Assembly (NCBI RefSeq): GCF_050876985.1
Contig: NZ_JBPAPP010000001.1
DNA length: 64,000 bases
Origin: Halopseudomonas sp002296055
Lineage (GTDB): Bacteria > Pseudomonadota > Gammaproteobacteria > Pseudomonadales > Pseudomonadaceae
Reading direction: 5' to 3' (one strand)
Shown here: positions 33,161 to 43,200 of the stretch, one piece after another
Layout: each line of letters begins with the position of its first letter
Numbering within the stretch: the stretch's first letter is position 1
Program-made: the position numbers and the translations under genes
Notes under the pieces: generated by a model
Databases searched by the model: none
Seen by the model: only the letters and a program-made list of their open reading frames with translations
Told to the model about the DNA's origin: nothing

Positions 33161-33457
33161 ATGATGGTCAGCGCGTCCCGTGGCGCTATCGTCTCGCGTA
33201 TTTTGGCGGCGATCTTTGGCTGTTACGCCTTTGTCTGGGGTGTAGTGGCGCTGGGTGTTGCGGCGCTGCATGGCGCCGGGGTGGAATACCACGCCGCCGA
33301 GCAGGCCATGATGATTCTGGCCTTCTTGCTTTACCTGGCGCTGTTTCTCTGGGCCTTCGCCGCTGCCAGCGTGCTGCGGGTCTGGGTGATTCTGGCTGTG
33401 GGCAGTGCCCTGATGCTGGCTGCCGCATGGCAGTTACAGCGCATGATTATTGGATAG
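33161..33457 (+). CDS. DUF3649 small membrane protein (second copy)
   Basis: A 98-residue protein with three hydrophobic helices (RILAAIFGCYAFVWGVVALGVAAL, MMILAFLLYLALFLWAFAA, LRVWVILAVGSALMLAAAW), matching the DUF3649 family. The ATG at 33161 is chosen because GGAG lies eight bases upstream; the frame is open further upstream but lacks sense. It is the first gene of a three-gene operon behind a strong Fur box; in the paralogous operon it is the second gene, after PepSY. Function unknown; accessory to the PepSY protein by context. Confidence 0.84.
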   Translation: MMVSASRGAIVSRILAAIFGCYAFVWGVVALGVAALHGAGVEYHAAEQAMMILAFLLYLALFLWAFAAASVLRVWVILAVGSALMLAAAWQLQRMIIG

Positions 33458-33467
33458 GAGCGCCGCC

Positions 33468-35150
33468 ATGCTGAACAGTTTCCGTCAATCCATGGCCTGG
33501 GTGCATACCTGGTTCGGGCTGGTGTTGGGCTTTGTGCTGATGGTCGCCTTCTTCTTCGGCGCACTGTCGGTGTTTGACCGCGAGATCGACCGCTGGGCGA
33601 TTCCGGACACGCGCTTCGAGCCGCAGCCGATGCCGTCCTATGACAATCTGCTTAAGCAGGTGTTTGCCGATCTCAAGCCGCACCCGCTGGATATGGCCGC
33701 CACCGCTGAACGGGTAGTCGGTGAGTTGCCGGCGCCTGAGACCATGCCGATGGTGTCGCTGTTTGCCTACACGACGCATCGTGATCCGGTACTGCGCATC
33801 GGCGCCGAGTTCGACATTCCCAACAAGCCGAAAGATCCCAGTGACGACCACCTGCATGTGCACGGCTGGGCGACCATCGACCCGCGCACCGGTGCTGCGT
33901 TGCCTGATGACCAGTTGAAGATTGGCAGTAACTGGTTCTATCCGATGCACTACAGCCTGCAGCTGCACTGGAAGAGTCTGGGCACCTATGTAGTTGGCCT
34001 AGCGGCGCTGATCATGCTGGTGGCGCTGGTGACCGGCGTGATCATGCACCGCAAGATCTTCAAAGAGTTCTTCACCTTCCGGCCGAAGAAACGCACCCAG
34101 CGCAGCACGCTGGATCTGCACAACATGACCGGTGTGGTAGCGCTGCCGTTTCACTTCTTCTTCGCCTTTACCGGTCTGGTGATCTTTGCTTCCTTTTACT
34201 ACTTCCCGGTGTCCGGCACGTTGCTCAAACCGTTGCATGATCGTCATGAGGTCATCGAGGCGGAACATACCGGGCTGCCCCACGACGAGGCTGGAGTGCC
34301 GGCCGAGCTGGCGTCGGTGGATGCCATGGTCGCCGAGGCCAAGCGTATCTGGGCCGAGCGAGATATGGCGGGTGAAGTAGGCCTGCTGATGATCGAGCAC
34401 TTGGGCGATGCCAACGGTTACGTGAGCATCTACCGTGCCGGCAGTGATCGCGTTGCGCTGGTGGGCGAGGGCATTCACTTTAAGGCCAGCAGCGGCGAGC
34501 TGCTGCGCGAAGAGCCACCGAGTGATCCGGTGGGTGCGGTGAACCAGTTCCTGACGGGCCTGCACCTGCAGCATTTCGAGCACTGGACCCTGCGCTGGCT
34601 TTACGTGGCTGGCGGTTTGCTGGGTTGCATCTGTATTGCCACCGGCTTTGTCTTCTTTGTTGAGAAGCGCAAGCAGGATCACGCCAAACGGGGCCTGCAG
34701 GGTTGCCGTCTGGTTGATGCCATGGCGGTCACCACGGTCACGGGCATGGTGCTGGCGGCGGTGGGTATGCTGGTGGCCAACCGCTTGTTACCAGAAAATC
34801 TGCCCGGTCGGGGCGATTGGGAGCAGTGGGCCTTCTGGGGTGTTTGGCTGTTGAGCCTGCTGCACGCTCTGTGGCGCAGCGCGCCGGTTGCGCTGGCGCG
34901 CAGCAATCCGGCCTGGCGCGAGCAGTGCTGGGTGCTGGCGGTGGCCTGTGTTGCGGCGGTACTGCTGAACTGGATCACCACGGGTGACCATCTGCTGAAA
35001 ACCATGCTGCTGGACCCTTACTGGGCTGTTGCCGGCGTTGATCTGAGTTTGTTGGCTTGTGCGCTGGTGTCGGTGTACACAGCGCGGCGGCTGGCGCGCA
35101 CCGTCGAGGTGAAACAGGGCAGTCGGATTGGCGGGGTGGCTTATGAGTAA
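33468..35150 (+). CDS. PepSY-associated TM protein (second copy)
   Basis: Inner-membrane protein of 560 residues from the ATG at 33468 (TAGGAGC upstream). It shares the architecture of the paralogue at 22572-24191: MLNSFRQSMAWVHTWFGLVLGFVLMVAFFFG, periplasmic domain, MHYSLQLHWKSLGTYVVGLAALIMLVALVTGVIMHRKIFKEFFTF, LDLHNMTGVVALPFHFFFAFTGL, LTGLHLQHFEHWTLRWLYVAGGLLG and C-terminal helices. The conserved His pairs in membrane segments are consistent with a b-heme electron carrier. By analogy with PiuB/FoxB-type proteins it may reduce ferric siderophore or act on heme iron. It overlaps the next gene by 8 bases. Confidence 0.88.
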   Translation: MLNSFRQSMAWVHTWFGLVLGFVLMVAFFFGALSVFDREIDRWAIPDTRFEPQPMPSYDNLLKQVFADLKPHPLDMAATAERVVGELPAPETMPMVSLFAYTTHRDPVLRIGAEFDIPNKPKDPSDDHLHVHGWATIDPRTGAALPDDQLKIGSNWFYPMHYSLQLHWKSLGTYVVGLAALIMLVALVTGVIMHRKIFKEFFTFRPKKRTQRSTLDLHNMTGVVALPFHFFFAFTGLVIFASFYYFPVSGTLLKPLHDRHEVIEAEHTGLPHDEAGVPAELASVDAMVAEAKRIWAERDMAGEVGLLMIEHLGDANGYVSIYRAGSDRVALVGEGIHFKASSGELLREEPPSDPVGAVNQFLTGLHLQHFEHWTLRWLYVAGGLLGCICIATGFVFFVEKRKQDHAKRGLQGCRLVDAMAVTTVTGMVLAAVGMLVANRLLPENLPGRGDWEQWAFWGVWLLSLLHALWRSAPVALARSNPAWREQCWVLAVACVAAVLLNWITTGDHLLKTMLLDPYWAVAGVDLSLLACALVSVYTARRLARTVEVKQGSRIGGVAYE

Positions 35151-35460
35151 TGCAGGACTCTGGTTGCTGGCGGCGGCGGCCAGTATGTGGCTGGCGACCA
35201 ACTGGCTGGCCCTGTCGCTACCGGTGCACTGGCGCCAGGTGTTTGTAGCCGATGAGGTAGCGCCTGGTTATCTGCGTACCCTTGGCTGGCTGGCGTTGGC
35301 GGTATCGGTTCTGTGCTGTTTCAAGGCAGACCATCCGTCCATGGCGGTGCTGGTCTGGTTTACCCTGTTGCCGGTGGCTGCTGTGGTAACAGCGATGACG
35401 TTGAGCTATCGACCCGCGCTCTTGCGTGCGGCTTGCCCAGCGTTTCTGCGCGCTCGATAG
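35143..35460 (+). CDS. DUF3325 small membrane protein
   Basis: A 105-residue protein of three to four hydrophobic helices (LWLLAAAASMWLATNWLALSLP, LRTLGWLALAVSVLCCFKA, AVLVWFTLLPVAAVVTAMTLSY), the usual stand-alone DUF3325 form. It starts inside the end of the PepSY gene (8-base overlap). Its relative at 21470-22273 carries an extra CxxC domain that this one lacks. It ends the second operon. Function unknown. Confidence 0.83.
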   Translation: MSNAGLWLLAAAASMWLATNWLALSLPVHWRQVFVADEVAPGYLRTLGWLALAVSVLCCFKADHPSMAVLVWFTLLPVAAVVTAMTLSYRPALLRAACPAFLRAR

Positions 35461-35542
35461 GAGCGCGTTTCCTGCGCCCGGAGAGGGCGCTCTGTCCGGG
35501 ATTAGGCGCTGGCGCTGACTTTGTCAGATGAGCGCGTGCTTT

Positions 35543-35821
35543 GGGTCTGTTGACGTTTCATTCATCCGCCTGTTGCAGCCTGTAAAGCCGCCAATCAAGG
35601 AGCGAGAAGCGCAATTTGGTCATTCCAAATAAGCGACGAGCGACGCCGAGTGGCGGCTTTACAGGCGCAACCTCGGCGGCCCCACCCGCAGGGCCGGGGC
35701 CATTTTTTGGCCATGCTGCGATGTCGGTCGCTTATGTAGAGCGACTACACTGCGCTTCCTCCGCCTTGCCTGGCCAAAAAATGGCCTCCGGCAGGCGGGT
35801 GAACGAAACGTCAACAGGCCC
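35543..35821. repeat. Highly structured 279-bp intergenic element with nested inverted repeats
   Basis: Outer arms at 35543-35572 and 35792-35821 are 30-bp inverted repeats matching at 27 positions (GGGyCTGTTGACGTTTC...). Inside are two independent hairpin domains. One is closed by CCTGTAAAGCCGCC (35579-35592) and GGCGGCTTTACAGG (35652-35665), perfect over 14 bp, with an inner ATTTGG/CCAAAT hairpin. The other is closed by GGCCATTTTTTGGCCA (35698-35713) and its complement (35771-35786), perfect over 16 bp, with an inner GTCGCT/AGCGAC hairpin. GGCCC/GGGCC (35679-35695) forms a small hairpin between them. The overall shape is a closed multi-branch junction. Open frames across it look accidental. 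It could be a MITE, a folded RNA, or both. Confidence 0.75.
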
Positions 35822-35911
35822 TAGGTAAAAGTGTGTAAATTCACTAGGGCTGGCCGGGCTTATTGCCTAGAGTCCCTAGTCGCTAAATGCTACTCCCGGA
35901 CCCTGACCTTT

Positions 35912-37168
35912 ATGTCTTCTTCTGCTCTATTCTCCCGTGCACGGGCCAAGTGGTTGCTGCTGCTTGCAGCGATTGTCGCTGCCCTGGTATTTGCCTGGTA
36001 CCAATTCTCCGGTTCTGCCGCGCCAGCCCCCATGTCCCATCGGATGGCCTTCGGTGCACCCGCAGTGGTGCGAGTGGTGCCAGTGCAGCGTGCTGCGCTG
36101 GATGTGCAGATCAAATCGATTGGCACAGTGACCCCCTTGAATACCGTGGTTGTTCAGAGCCGCGTCAATGGCGTGCTGGAGCGGGTGGTGTTTACCGAAG
36201 GCGCGGTGGTAGAGCAGGGCGAGTTGCTGGCAGAGGTTGACCCGCTGCCCTACAAGGCGCAGCTGGAACAGGCTGAGGGCCAGCTACAGCAGAGCCGCGC
36301 CACGCTGGAGAACGCGCGTGCTGATTTGACCCTGTACGAGACCCTGTGGGAGCAGGACTCCATCGCCCGCCAGCAACTGAGCGATCAGCGCGCCATGGTC
36401 AACGAGTTACTGGGCACCGTGCGCGCCAATCAGGCAGCGGTTGACGATGCTCGCCTGCAATTGTCCTGGACTCGCATTACTGCGCCGCTGGCTGGTCGCC
36501 TGGGCCTGCGCAAGGTGGATCAGGGCAACCTGGTTACTGGCAGCGAAGCTGAGGGCATTGTCAGCATCACTCAAATGCAACCGATCGCGGTCAACTTCAC
36601 GGTGCCAGAGGTCGACGTGCCGACCCTACGCCGCTCCTTTCTCGGTTCCGGACCGCTCAAGGTCGAGGTGCTGGACCGCAACGATCAGCAGGTTATCGCC
36701 ACCGGCGAGCTGACCACGCTGGACAACCAGATTGATACTGCCACCGGTACCCTGCGGGTACGTGGTCAGTTTGCCAATGAAGACGAAGCGCTGTTTCCCA
36801 ACCAGTTTGTCAATGTGCGGCTACGTTTGAGCACCCTGCAGGATGTACTCACCATCCCGGCGGATGCGGTGCAGTTTGGCAGCAGTCGTACCTACGTGTA
36901 CGTAGTAGAAGGCACCCAGGCCTTTGTACGCGAAGTAACCTTGGGCCCCAGCGCTGATGGCAAGGTCGCGGTGACCGATGGCCTCAAGCAGGGCGAGCAA
37001 GTGGTGCTGGAAGGGCTGGATCGCCTGCGTGACGGCAAGGAGGTAGTAATACCTGATGCCAATGGTGAAGTAGCCCGTCCGCCGCAAACCGCCCAGGCTG
37101 CCCCTGGTGAGCGTCGCCGGCCCGGTGCGGGTACCGGTGAGCGTCGCGGCCCTCCTCCGGCCAACTGA
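35912..37168 (+). CDS. muxA: RND efflux periplasmic adaptor (MuxA/MdtA-like)
   Basis: Membrane fusion protein linking inner-membrane RND pumps to an outer-membrane channel. It has 418 residues from the ATG at 35912 (upstream residues look non-coding, but no good Shine-Dalgarno is seen). One N-terminal membrane anchor (AKWLLLLAAIVAALVFAWY) precedes a barrel-sandwich lipoyl half (VQIKSIGTVTPLNTVVVQSRVNGVLERVVFTEGAVVEQGELLAEVDP), an alpha-hairpin (about 115-175), the second lipoyl half (ITAPLAGRLGLRKVDQGN) and a beta-barrel. The C-terminal tail is Pro/Arg-rich. First gene of a four-gene operon with two RND pump genes and an outer-membrane factor, the MdtABC/MuxABC-OpmB arrangement. No local regulator is adjacent. 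Confidence 0.92.
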   Translation: MSSSALFSRARAKWLLLLAAIVAALVFAWYQFSGSAAPAPMSHRMAFGAPAVVRVVPVQRAALDVQIKSIGTVTPLNTVVVQSRVNGVLERVVFTEGAVVEQGELLAEVDPLPYKAQLEQAEGQLQQSRATLENARADLTLYETLWEQDSIARQQLSDQRAMVNELLGTVRANQAAVDDARLQLSWTRITAPLAGRLGLRKVDQGNLVTGSEAEGIVSITQMQPIAVNFTVPEVDVPTLRRSFLGSGPLKVEVLDRNDQQVIATGELTTLDNQIDTATGTLRVRGQFANEDEALFPNQFVNVRLRLSTLQDVLTIPADAVQFGSSRTYVYVVEGTQAFVREVTLGPSADGKVAVTDGLKQGEQVVLEGLDRLRDGKEVVIPDANGEVARPPQTAQAAPGERRRPGAGTGERRGPPPAN

Positions 37169-37178
37169 GTAAGCCGGC

Positions 37179-40100
37179 ATGAAAAGCCTGTCTACCCCCT
37201 TTATTCTGCGTCCGGTCGCCACCTCGCTGTTGATGCTGGCCTTTATGGCTGCCGGCTTGTTGGCCTGGCGGCTGCTGCCGGTCGCCGCGCTGCCGCAGGT
37301 CGACTACCCGATCATCCAGGTGTTCACCTTCCAGCCTGGCGCCAGCCCGGAAATCACCGCGCGCACCATCACCGCCCCGTTGGAACGGCACCTGGGGCAG
37401 ATCCCCGGGCTCAAGCAGATGTCTTCGACCAGCTCGGGCGGCGCTTCGGTGATTACCCTGCAGTTTGACCTGGATGAAGATTTGGGCGTCGCCGAGCAGG
37501 AAGTGCAGGCGGCCATGAATACCGCAGACAGTCTGCTGCCCAGCGACCTGCCAACGCCGCCGATCTACCGTAAGGTTAACCCGGCGGACGCACCTATCCT
37601 GACCCTGGCGATTACCTCTGACAGCCTGCCGCTACCGGAAGTACACGATCTGGTCGACACCCGTATGGCGCAAAAGCTGGCACAACTGTCCGGCGTCGGC
37701 ATGGTCAGCCTGGCCGGCGGTCAACGCCCGGCCTTGCGTGTACTGATCAACCCGCGTGCGCTGACCGCCTATGGTTTGAGTCTGGACAGCGTGCGTCAGA
37801 GTATCGCGGCCACCAACGTCAATCAGCCCAAGGGCAGTTTTGACGGCCCGACCCGTTCCACCATGCTCGATGCCAACGATCAGATTCGCTCGGTGGATGA
37901 TTACCGCAACCTGATCATCACCTGGCAGGACGGTGCGCCGCTGCGCCTGGGTGATGTGGCAACCATTGTTGACGGCGCCGAAGATCGCTTTCTTGCTGCC
38001 TGGGCCAATAGTCAGCCGGCGGTGCTACTGAACGTGCAGCGCCAGCCCGGCGCCAATGTGATCGATGTAACCGACCGGGTACGTGAGTTGCTGCCGCAAT
38101 TGACCTCGACCCTGCCGGCCGCAGTCGATGTTGCGGTGCTGACCGACCGTACCCACAGCATTCGTGCCTCGGTCAGCGATACCCAGAAAGAGCTGTTGTT
38201 TGCTATCGCGCTGGTGGTGCTGGTGACGTTTGTCTTCCTGCGCAGTCCGTCGGCCACCATCATCCCGAGTGTGGCAGTGCCGCTGTCCCTGGTTGGCACC
38301 TTTGCTTTCATGTACCTGATGGAGTTCTCGGTCAACAACCTGACGTTGATGGCGCTGACCATCGCTACCGGGTTTGTGGTCGATGACGCCATCGTTATGC
38401 TGGAGAACGTGGCCCGCCACCGGGAGATGGGCAAGTCGCCGATGCAGGCGGCGCTGGCTGGCGCGGGCGAGATCGGTTTTACCCTTATGTCGCTGACGTT
38501 CTCGCTGGTAGCGGTGTTGATTCCGCTGCTGTTCATGCCGGATGTGGTGGGCCGGCTGTTCCACGAGTTTGCCATTACCCTGGCGGTGGCCATCGTCATC
38601 TCGCTGGTAGTGTCGCTGACGCTCACGCCGATGATGTGCGCGCGCATGCTGCACACCCCGCCGCAGGAGCACGCCGGCGGCTTTTTACACGGGGTGATCG
38701 AGCGCTACGGTCGTGCGCTGGATTGGGTGCTGGAGCGTCAGCGCGCCACCCTGCTGGTGATGTTGGGCACCATCGCATTGACCGGCCTGCTGTATCTGGC
38801 GGTGGATAAGGACTTCTTCCCGGTGCAGGACAGCAACGTCATTCAGGTGATTACCGAGGCGCCGCAGGACATCTCCTTCAGCGCTATGGCCGAGCGTCAG
38901 CGCGAGCTGGCTGTCGCCTTGCTGGAAGATCCGGCGATCGAGAACCTGTCCTCTTTCATTGGTGTGGATGGCAGCAACGTGACGCTGAACAGCGGCCGCT
39001 TGCTGATCAACCTGCCGCCGCACAGCGAGCGCGACGAGAGCCTGTTTACCGTGATGGACCGGCTGCGGGAGCGCGCCGCCGAGGTGCCGGGTATCACCGC
39101 CTGGTTCCAGCCGGTGCAGGAGCTGACCATCGAAGACCGGGTCAGCCGCACCCAGTACCAGTTCAGTCTGACCAGCCTGGACAGCGACGAGCTGCGCGAA
39201 TGGGTCCCGCAGATGGTCGACGCCTTGAGTGCGCGCCCGGAATTGCAGGATGTAGCCTCCGACCTGCAGCAGCAAGGGTTGGAAGCCTATGTGGAAATTG
39301 ACCGAGACGCCGCCGCGCGCCTGGGGCTGAATGTCACCGATGTGGCCAATACGCTGTACAACGCCTTCGGCCAGCGGCAGATCGCGACGCTGTTCACCCA
39401 AGCCAACCAGTATCGCGTGATCATGGAAGTTGACCCGCAGTTTGCCGGCACCCCAGACAGCTTGCGCAACCTGCACGTGACCAGCGGCGACGGCAGCTCC
39501 ATCCCGCTGGCCAGTGTGGCGCAGGTACATCAGCGCAGTGCAGCGCTGTTGATCAACCACCAGGGGCAATTCCCGGCCACTACCGTGTCTTTCAATCTGG
39601 CGCCGGGCGCGTCGCTCGGTGAGGCGGTTGAGGCTATCGAAGCGGTGCAGCAGGAGTTGCAGCTGCCGGCCAGTGTGGAGCTGCGCTTCCAGGGCGCCGC
39701 CGAGGCTTTCCGCGCTTCCCTGAGTAATACCCTGTGGCTGATTTTGGCTGCGGTGCTGACCATGTATATCGTGCTGGGTGTGTTGTATGAGAGCACCATT
39801 CATCCGGTCACCATTCTGTCCACGCTGCCGTCTGCCACGGTGGGTGCGCTATTGGCGCTGCTGCTGACCGACCGGGCGCTGGATATGATCTCGGTGGTGG
39901 GCATCGTGCTGCTGATCGGTCTGGTGAAGAAGAACGGCATCATGATGGTCGACTTCGCACTGGAGGCCCAGCGCCATCAGGGGATGAGCCCGCGTGAGGC
40001 TATCCACCGGGCAGCCATGCTGCGTTTTCGACCGATTCTGATGACCACGCTGGCAGCGTTGTTTGGCGCACTGCCGCTGATGCTGGCCAGCGGCTCGGGC

Positions 40101-40253
40101 GCTGAGCTGCGCCAGCCTCTGGGTGTGGTGATGGTCGGCGGTCTGCTGGTCAGCCAGGTACTGACGCTGTTTACCACGCCGGTGGTGTATCTGTTCTTTG
40201 ATCGTCTGACCCGGCAGCCAGAGTCTGCTCCCGTGGCTGAGGCTGCGCCGTGA
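37179..40253 (+). CDS. muxB: RND efflux pump, inner-membrane subunit B (MuxB/MdtB-like)
   Basis: Proton-driven multidrug exporter of 1024 residues, 12 membrane helices and two large periplasmic loops. The N terminus STPFILRPVATSLLMLAFMAAG is typical of MdtB. The TM4 proton-relay motif ATGFVVDDAIVMLENV has the essential Asp pair, and the large loops show the porter-domain GVGMVSLAGGQRPALRV segment. The second half repeats with LYESTIHPVTILSTLPSATVGALLAL and VKKNGIMMVDFALEA. It starts 10 bases after muxA. Two pump genes in one operon mean a heteromeric trimer with the next gene product, as known for MdtBC. Confidence 0.95.
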   Translation: MKSLSTPFILRPVATSLLMLAFMAAGLLAWRLLPVAALPQVDYPIIQVFTFQPGASPEITARTITAPLERHLGQIPGLKQMSSTSSGGASVITLQFDLDEDLGVAEQEVQAAMNTADSLLPSDLPTPPIYRKVNPADAPILTLAITSDSLPLPEVHDLVDTRMAQKLAQLSGVGMVSLAGGQRPALRVLINPRALTAYGLSLDSVRQSIAATNVNQPKGSFDGPTRSTMLDANDQIRSVDDYRNLIITWQDGAPLRLGDVATIVDGAEDRFLAAWANSQPAVLLNVQRQPGANVIDVTDRVRELLPQLTSTLPAAVDVAVLTDRTHSIRASVSDTQKELLFAIALVVLVTFVFLRSPSATIIPSVAVPLSLVGTFAFMYLMEFSVNNLTLMALTIATGFVVDDAIVMLENVARHREMGKSPMQAALAGAGEIGFTLMSLTFSLVAVLIPLLFMPDVVGRLFHEFAITLAVAIVISLVVSLTLTPMMCARMLHTPPQEHAGGFLHGVIERYGRALDWVLERQRATLLVMLGTIALTGLLYLAVDKDFFPVQDSNVIQVITEAPQDISFSAMAERQRELAVALLEDPAIENLSSFIGVDGSNVTLNSGRLLINLPPHSERDESLFTVMDRLRERAAEVPGITAWFQPVQELTIEDRVSRTQYQFSLTSLDSDELREWVPQMVDALSARPELQDVASDLQQQGLEAYVEIDRDAAARLGLNVTDVANTLYNAFGQRQIATLFTQANQYRVIMEVDPQFAGTPDSLRNLHVTSGDGSSIPLASVAQVHQRSAALLINHQGQFPATTVSFNLAPGASLGEAVEAIEAVQQELQLPASVELRFQGAAEAFRASLSNTLWLILAAVLTMYIVLGVLYESTIHPVTILSTLPSATVGALLALLLTDRALDMISVVGIVLLIGLVKKNGIMMVDFALEAQRHQGMSPREAIHRAAMLRFRPILMTTLAALFGALPLMLASGSGAELRQPLGVVMVGGLLVSQVLTLFTTPVVYLFFDRLTRQPESAPVAEAAP

Positions 40254-43200
40254 GCATCGAGACTGGCATGCTGCGACGTCCGGTCGGGCTGTCGCTGCTG
40301 GCCCTGGCGCTGGTGCTGGTCGGCCTGCTGTGCTGGCGTCTGCTGCCTGTGGCCCCGCTGCCGCAGGTGGAAGTGCCGATGATCGTGGTCACCGCCAGCC
40401 TGCCGGGTGCCAGCCCGGAAAGCATGGCCACCACCGTGGCAACGCCCCTGGAGCGCGCCCTGGGTGCTATCTCGGGGGTGACAGAAATTTCATCCTCATC
40501 CAACCAGGGGTCTGCCCAGGTGGCCTTGGCCTTTGAGTTGGACCGTGACCTGAACGAGGCGGCGCGAGAAGTGCAGGCCGCCATTAACGCCGTGCGCGGT
40601 GATTTGCCCGCCGGTATGCCGGGCAACCCCGAGTACCACAAGATCGATCCGTCGCAGGCGCCGGTTATGGGGCTGGCACTCAGTTCCTCCAACCTCTCGC
40701 CGAGTGAGCTGTATGACATTGGCTCGACCATTCTGGCGCAGAAAATAGCGCAGATTTCCGGCGTCGGTGAAGTTAGCGTCGGTGGTGCCTCACTGCCGGC
40801 GGTGCGCGTGCAGTTGGATGCTGGTGCCTTGCTGCACTACGGCATTTCGCTGGACGAGGTGCGGACCGCGATCTCCAACAGCAACGCGCTGCGGCCGATG
40901 GGCGTGATCGAGGAGGGCAGTCACCGCTGGCAGGTGCAGACCAGCGAGGCGCTGCGTACCGCCGCGGCTTATCGGAGCCTGATTGTCCGCTACCAGGATG
41001 GTGCGGCCGTGCGCCTGGGCGATGTCGCGCAGGTCACCGATTCGGTCGAGAACCGCTACAGCGCCGGTTTTCACAACGACAAGGCCGCGGTCATTCTTAG
41101 CGTGAGCCGGCAGAGCGGCGCCAACATCGTGGAAACGGTGGACAACATCCGCGAGCGACTGCCGCAGCTGTACAACCTGATTCCGGCCGACGCCGAACTG
41201 ACCGTCATCAGTGACCGTTCGCCGGTCATTCGCGCCACGCTGCGCGAGGCGCAAATTTCCCTGCTGCTCGCCTCCCTGCTGGTGGTGCTGGTGGTCTGGT
41301 TGTTCCTCGGTAACCTGCGCGCTGCGCTGATTCCCTCGACGGCGATTCCGGTGTCGCTGATCGGCAGTTTTGTCGTCATGTATCTGTGCGGCTTTTCGCT
41401 CAACAACCTGTCGCTTATGGCCCTGATTGTGGGCGCCGGGCTGGTGGTGGATGATGCCATTGTGGTGCTGGAAAACGTCCAGCGGCACATGGCCAACGGC
41501 CTGTCGCCCATGCAGGCTGCGGCGCGCAGTGCCCGTGAACTGCGTTTTACCCTGATTGCCATGACCCTGGCGCTGGCGGTGGTGTTTGCGTCCATCCTGT
41601 TGCTGGGCGGACTGATTCAGCAGTTGTTCCAGGAGTTCTCCATCACCCTGGTGGCGGCCATGCTGATTTCGCTGTTGGTATCGCTGACCCTGACGCCAGC
41701 GCTATGCGCCCTGTGGCTTAAGCCGGGGCAGCAGCCGGTGGCGGAAAAGGATGATCAGGACTCGTTGTTTGCCAGCCTGCATCGTGGCTATGCGCGCTCG
41801 CTGCATTGGCTGTTGCGCTTTCGCCCACTGGCTATCGTGCTGCTGCTGGGCGCGGTGGGGGCTAGCGGGTATTTGCTGGCGAACTTGCCGGAAGAGTCTC
41901 TGCCGCAGCAGGACAGCGGCCAGATCAACGGCTTCCTGCGGGGTGATGACGGTTTATCCTTCCAGGTCATGCAGCCGAAAATTGAGGCCTATCGTCAGTA
42001 CATTCTCAGTGATCCGGCGGTTGCCGATCTGACCGGCACCTCCGGCGGCGATCGCGGGCTGACCAACACTCAGTTGTCGATCAAGCTGAAACCTCTGTCC
42101 GAGCGCAACGCCTCTGCGCAGGAAGTCGTGGAGCGTCTGCGCCTGAATGCACCGTCGATCCCCGGCATCATGATGATGCTGATGGTCGAGCAGGATCTGT
42201 TCTTCCGGCCGCCGTTTCGTCGCAGTGAATACGAGGTGCTACTGCGCTCTGACTCGCTTGAGGCGCTCAAAACCTGGTCGCGCAATGTCGCCCTGGCGAT
42301 GGAGCAGAGCCCGATGCTGACCGACGTTGACTCCATGGACAGCGATGAAGCGCGGCAGGTAGTGCTGAATATCGACCGCGAGGCGGCACGGCGACTGGGG
42401 GTGGATATGCAAACCATTGCCTCGGTATTGAACAACTCCTTCTCTCAGCGCCAGGTCGCAACGTTGTATGACGAGCTCAACCAGTATCGGGTGGTCATGG
42501 AGCTGGCGCCGCGCTACACGGAAAGCCCTGAGGTGCTCGCGCAGCTTGAGGCGCTGACCAGCGATGGCCAGCGCGTGCCGTTCTCCACCTTCGCGACTTG
42601 GGATTACGGCATGTCTGAGGACCGCATTCGCCACGAAGGTCAGTTCGCCTCCATGGGCATTGGTTACGCACTGCCTGACGGAGTAACCGATATTCAGGCG
42701 CGCGAAGCGATTGACCAGATCCTTAACGAGGTCATGTTGCCCAGCGAGGTACATCTGGCGCCACCCTCGGCTAACGACTTCAGCACCGTGCTCGACCCCT
42801 GGGTATTTGTGGTGGTATTGCTCGCGGTGTACCTGGTGCTGGGTGTGCTGTACGAGAGCACGCTGCACCCGCTGACCATTCTGTCGACTCTGCCACCGGC
42901 CGGGCTGGGCGCGTTGCTGGCGCTTAAATTTGGCGGCCAGAATCTCAGCCTGATCGCGATGCTCGGCCTGTTTTTGCTGATTGGTATCGTGATGAAAAAC
43001 GCCATCATGATGATCGACTTTGCCCTGGAGCTGCAGCGTCGCGACGGCCTGGCGCCGCGTCAGGCCATTGAGCGCGCGGCGCTGCTGCGTCTGCGCCCGA
43101 TCCTGATGACCAACCTGGCTGGCATGCTCGGCGCCGTACCGCTGATCATGGGCTTTGGCGAAGGCGCAGAAATGCGTCGCCCGCTGGGTATGACCATTTT

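Noticed and set aside
35616..35828. A 70-residue open frame inside the structured repeat element
   Set aside because: It spans the inverted repeats and its composition follows the repeat; no ribosome site or protein-family sense. I treat it as a by-product of the element.
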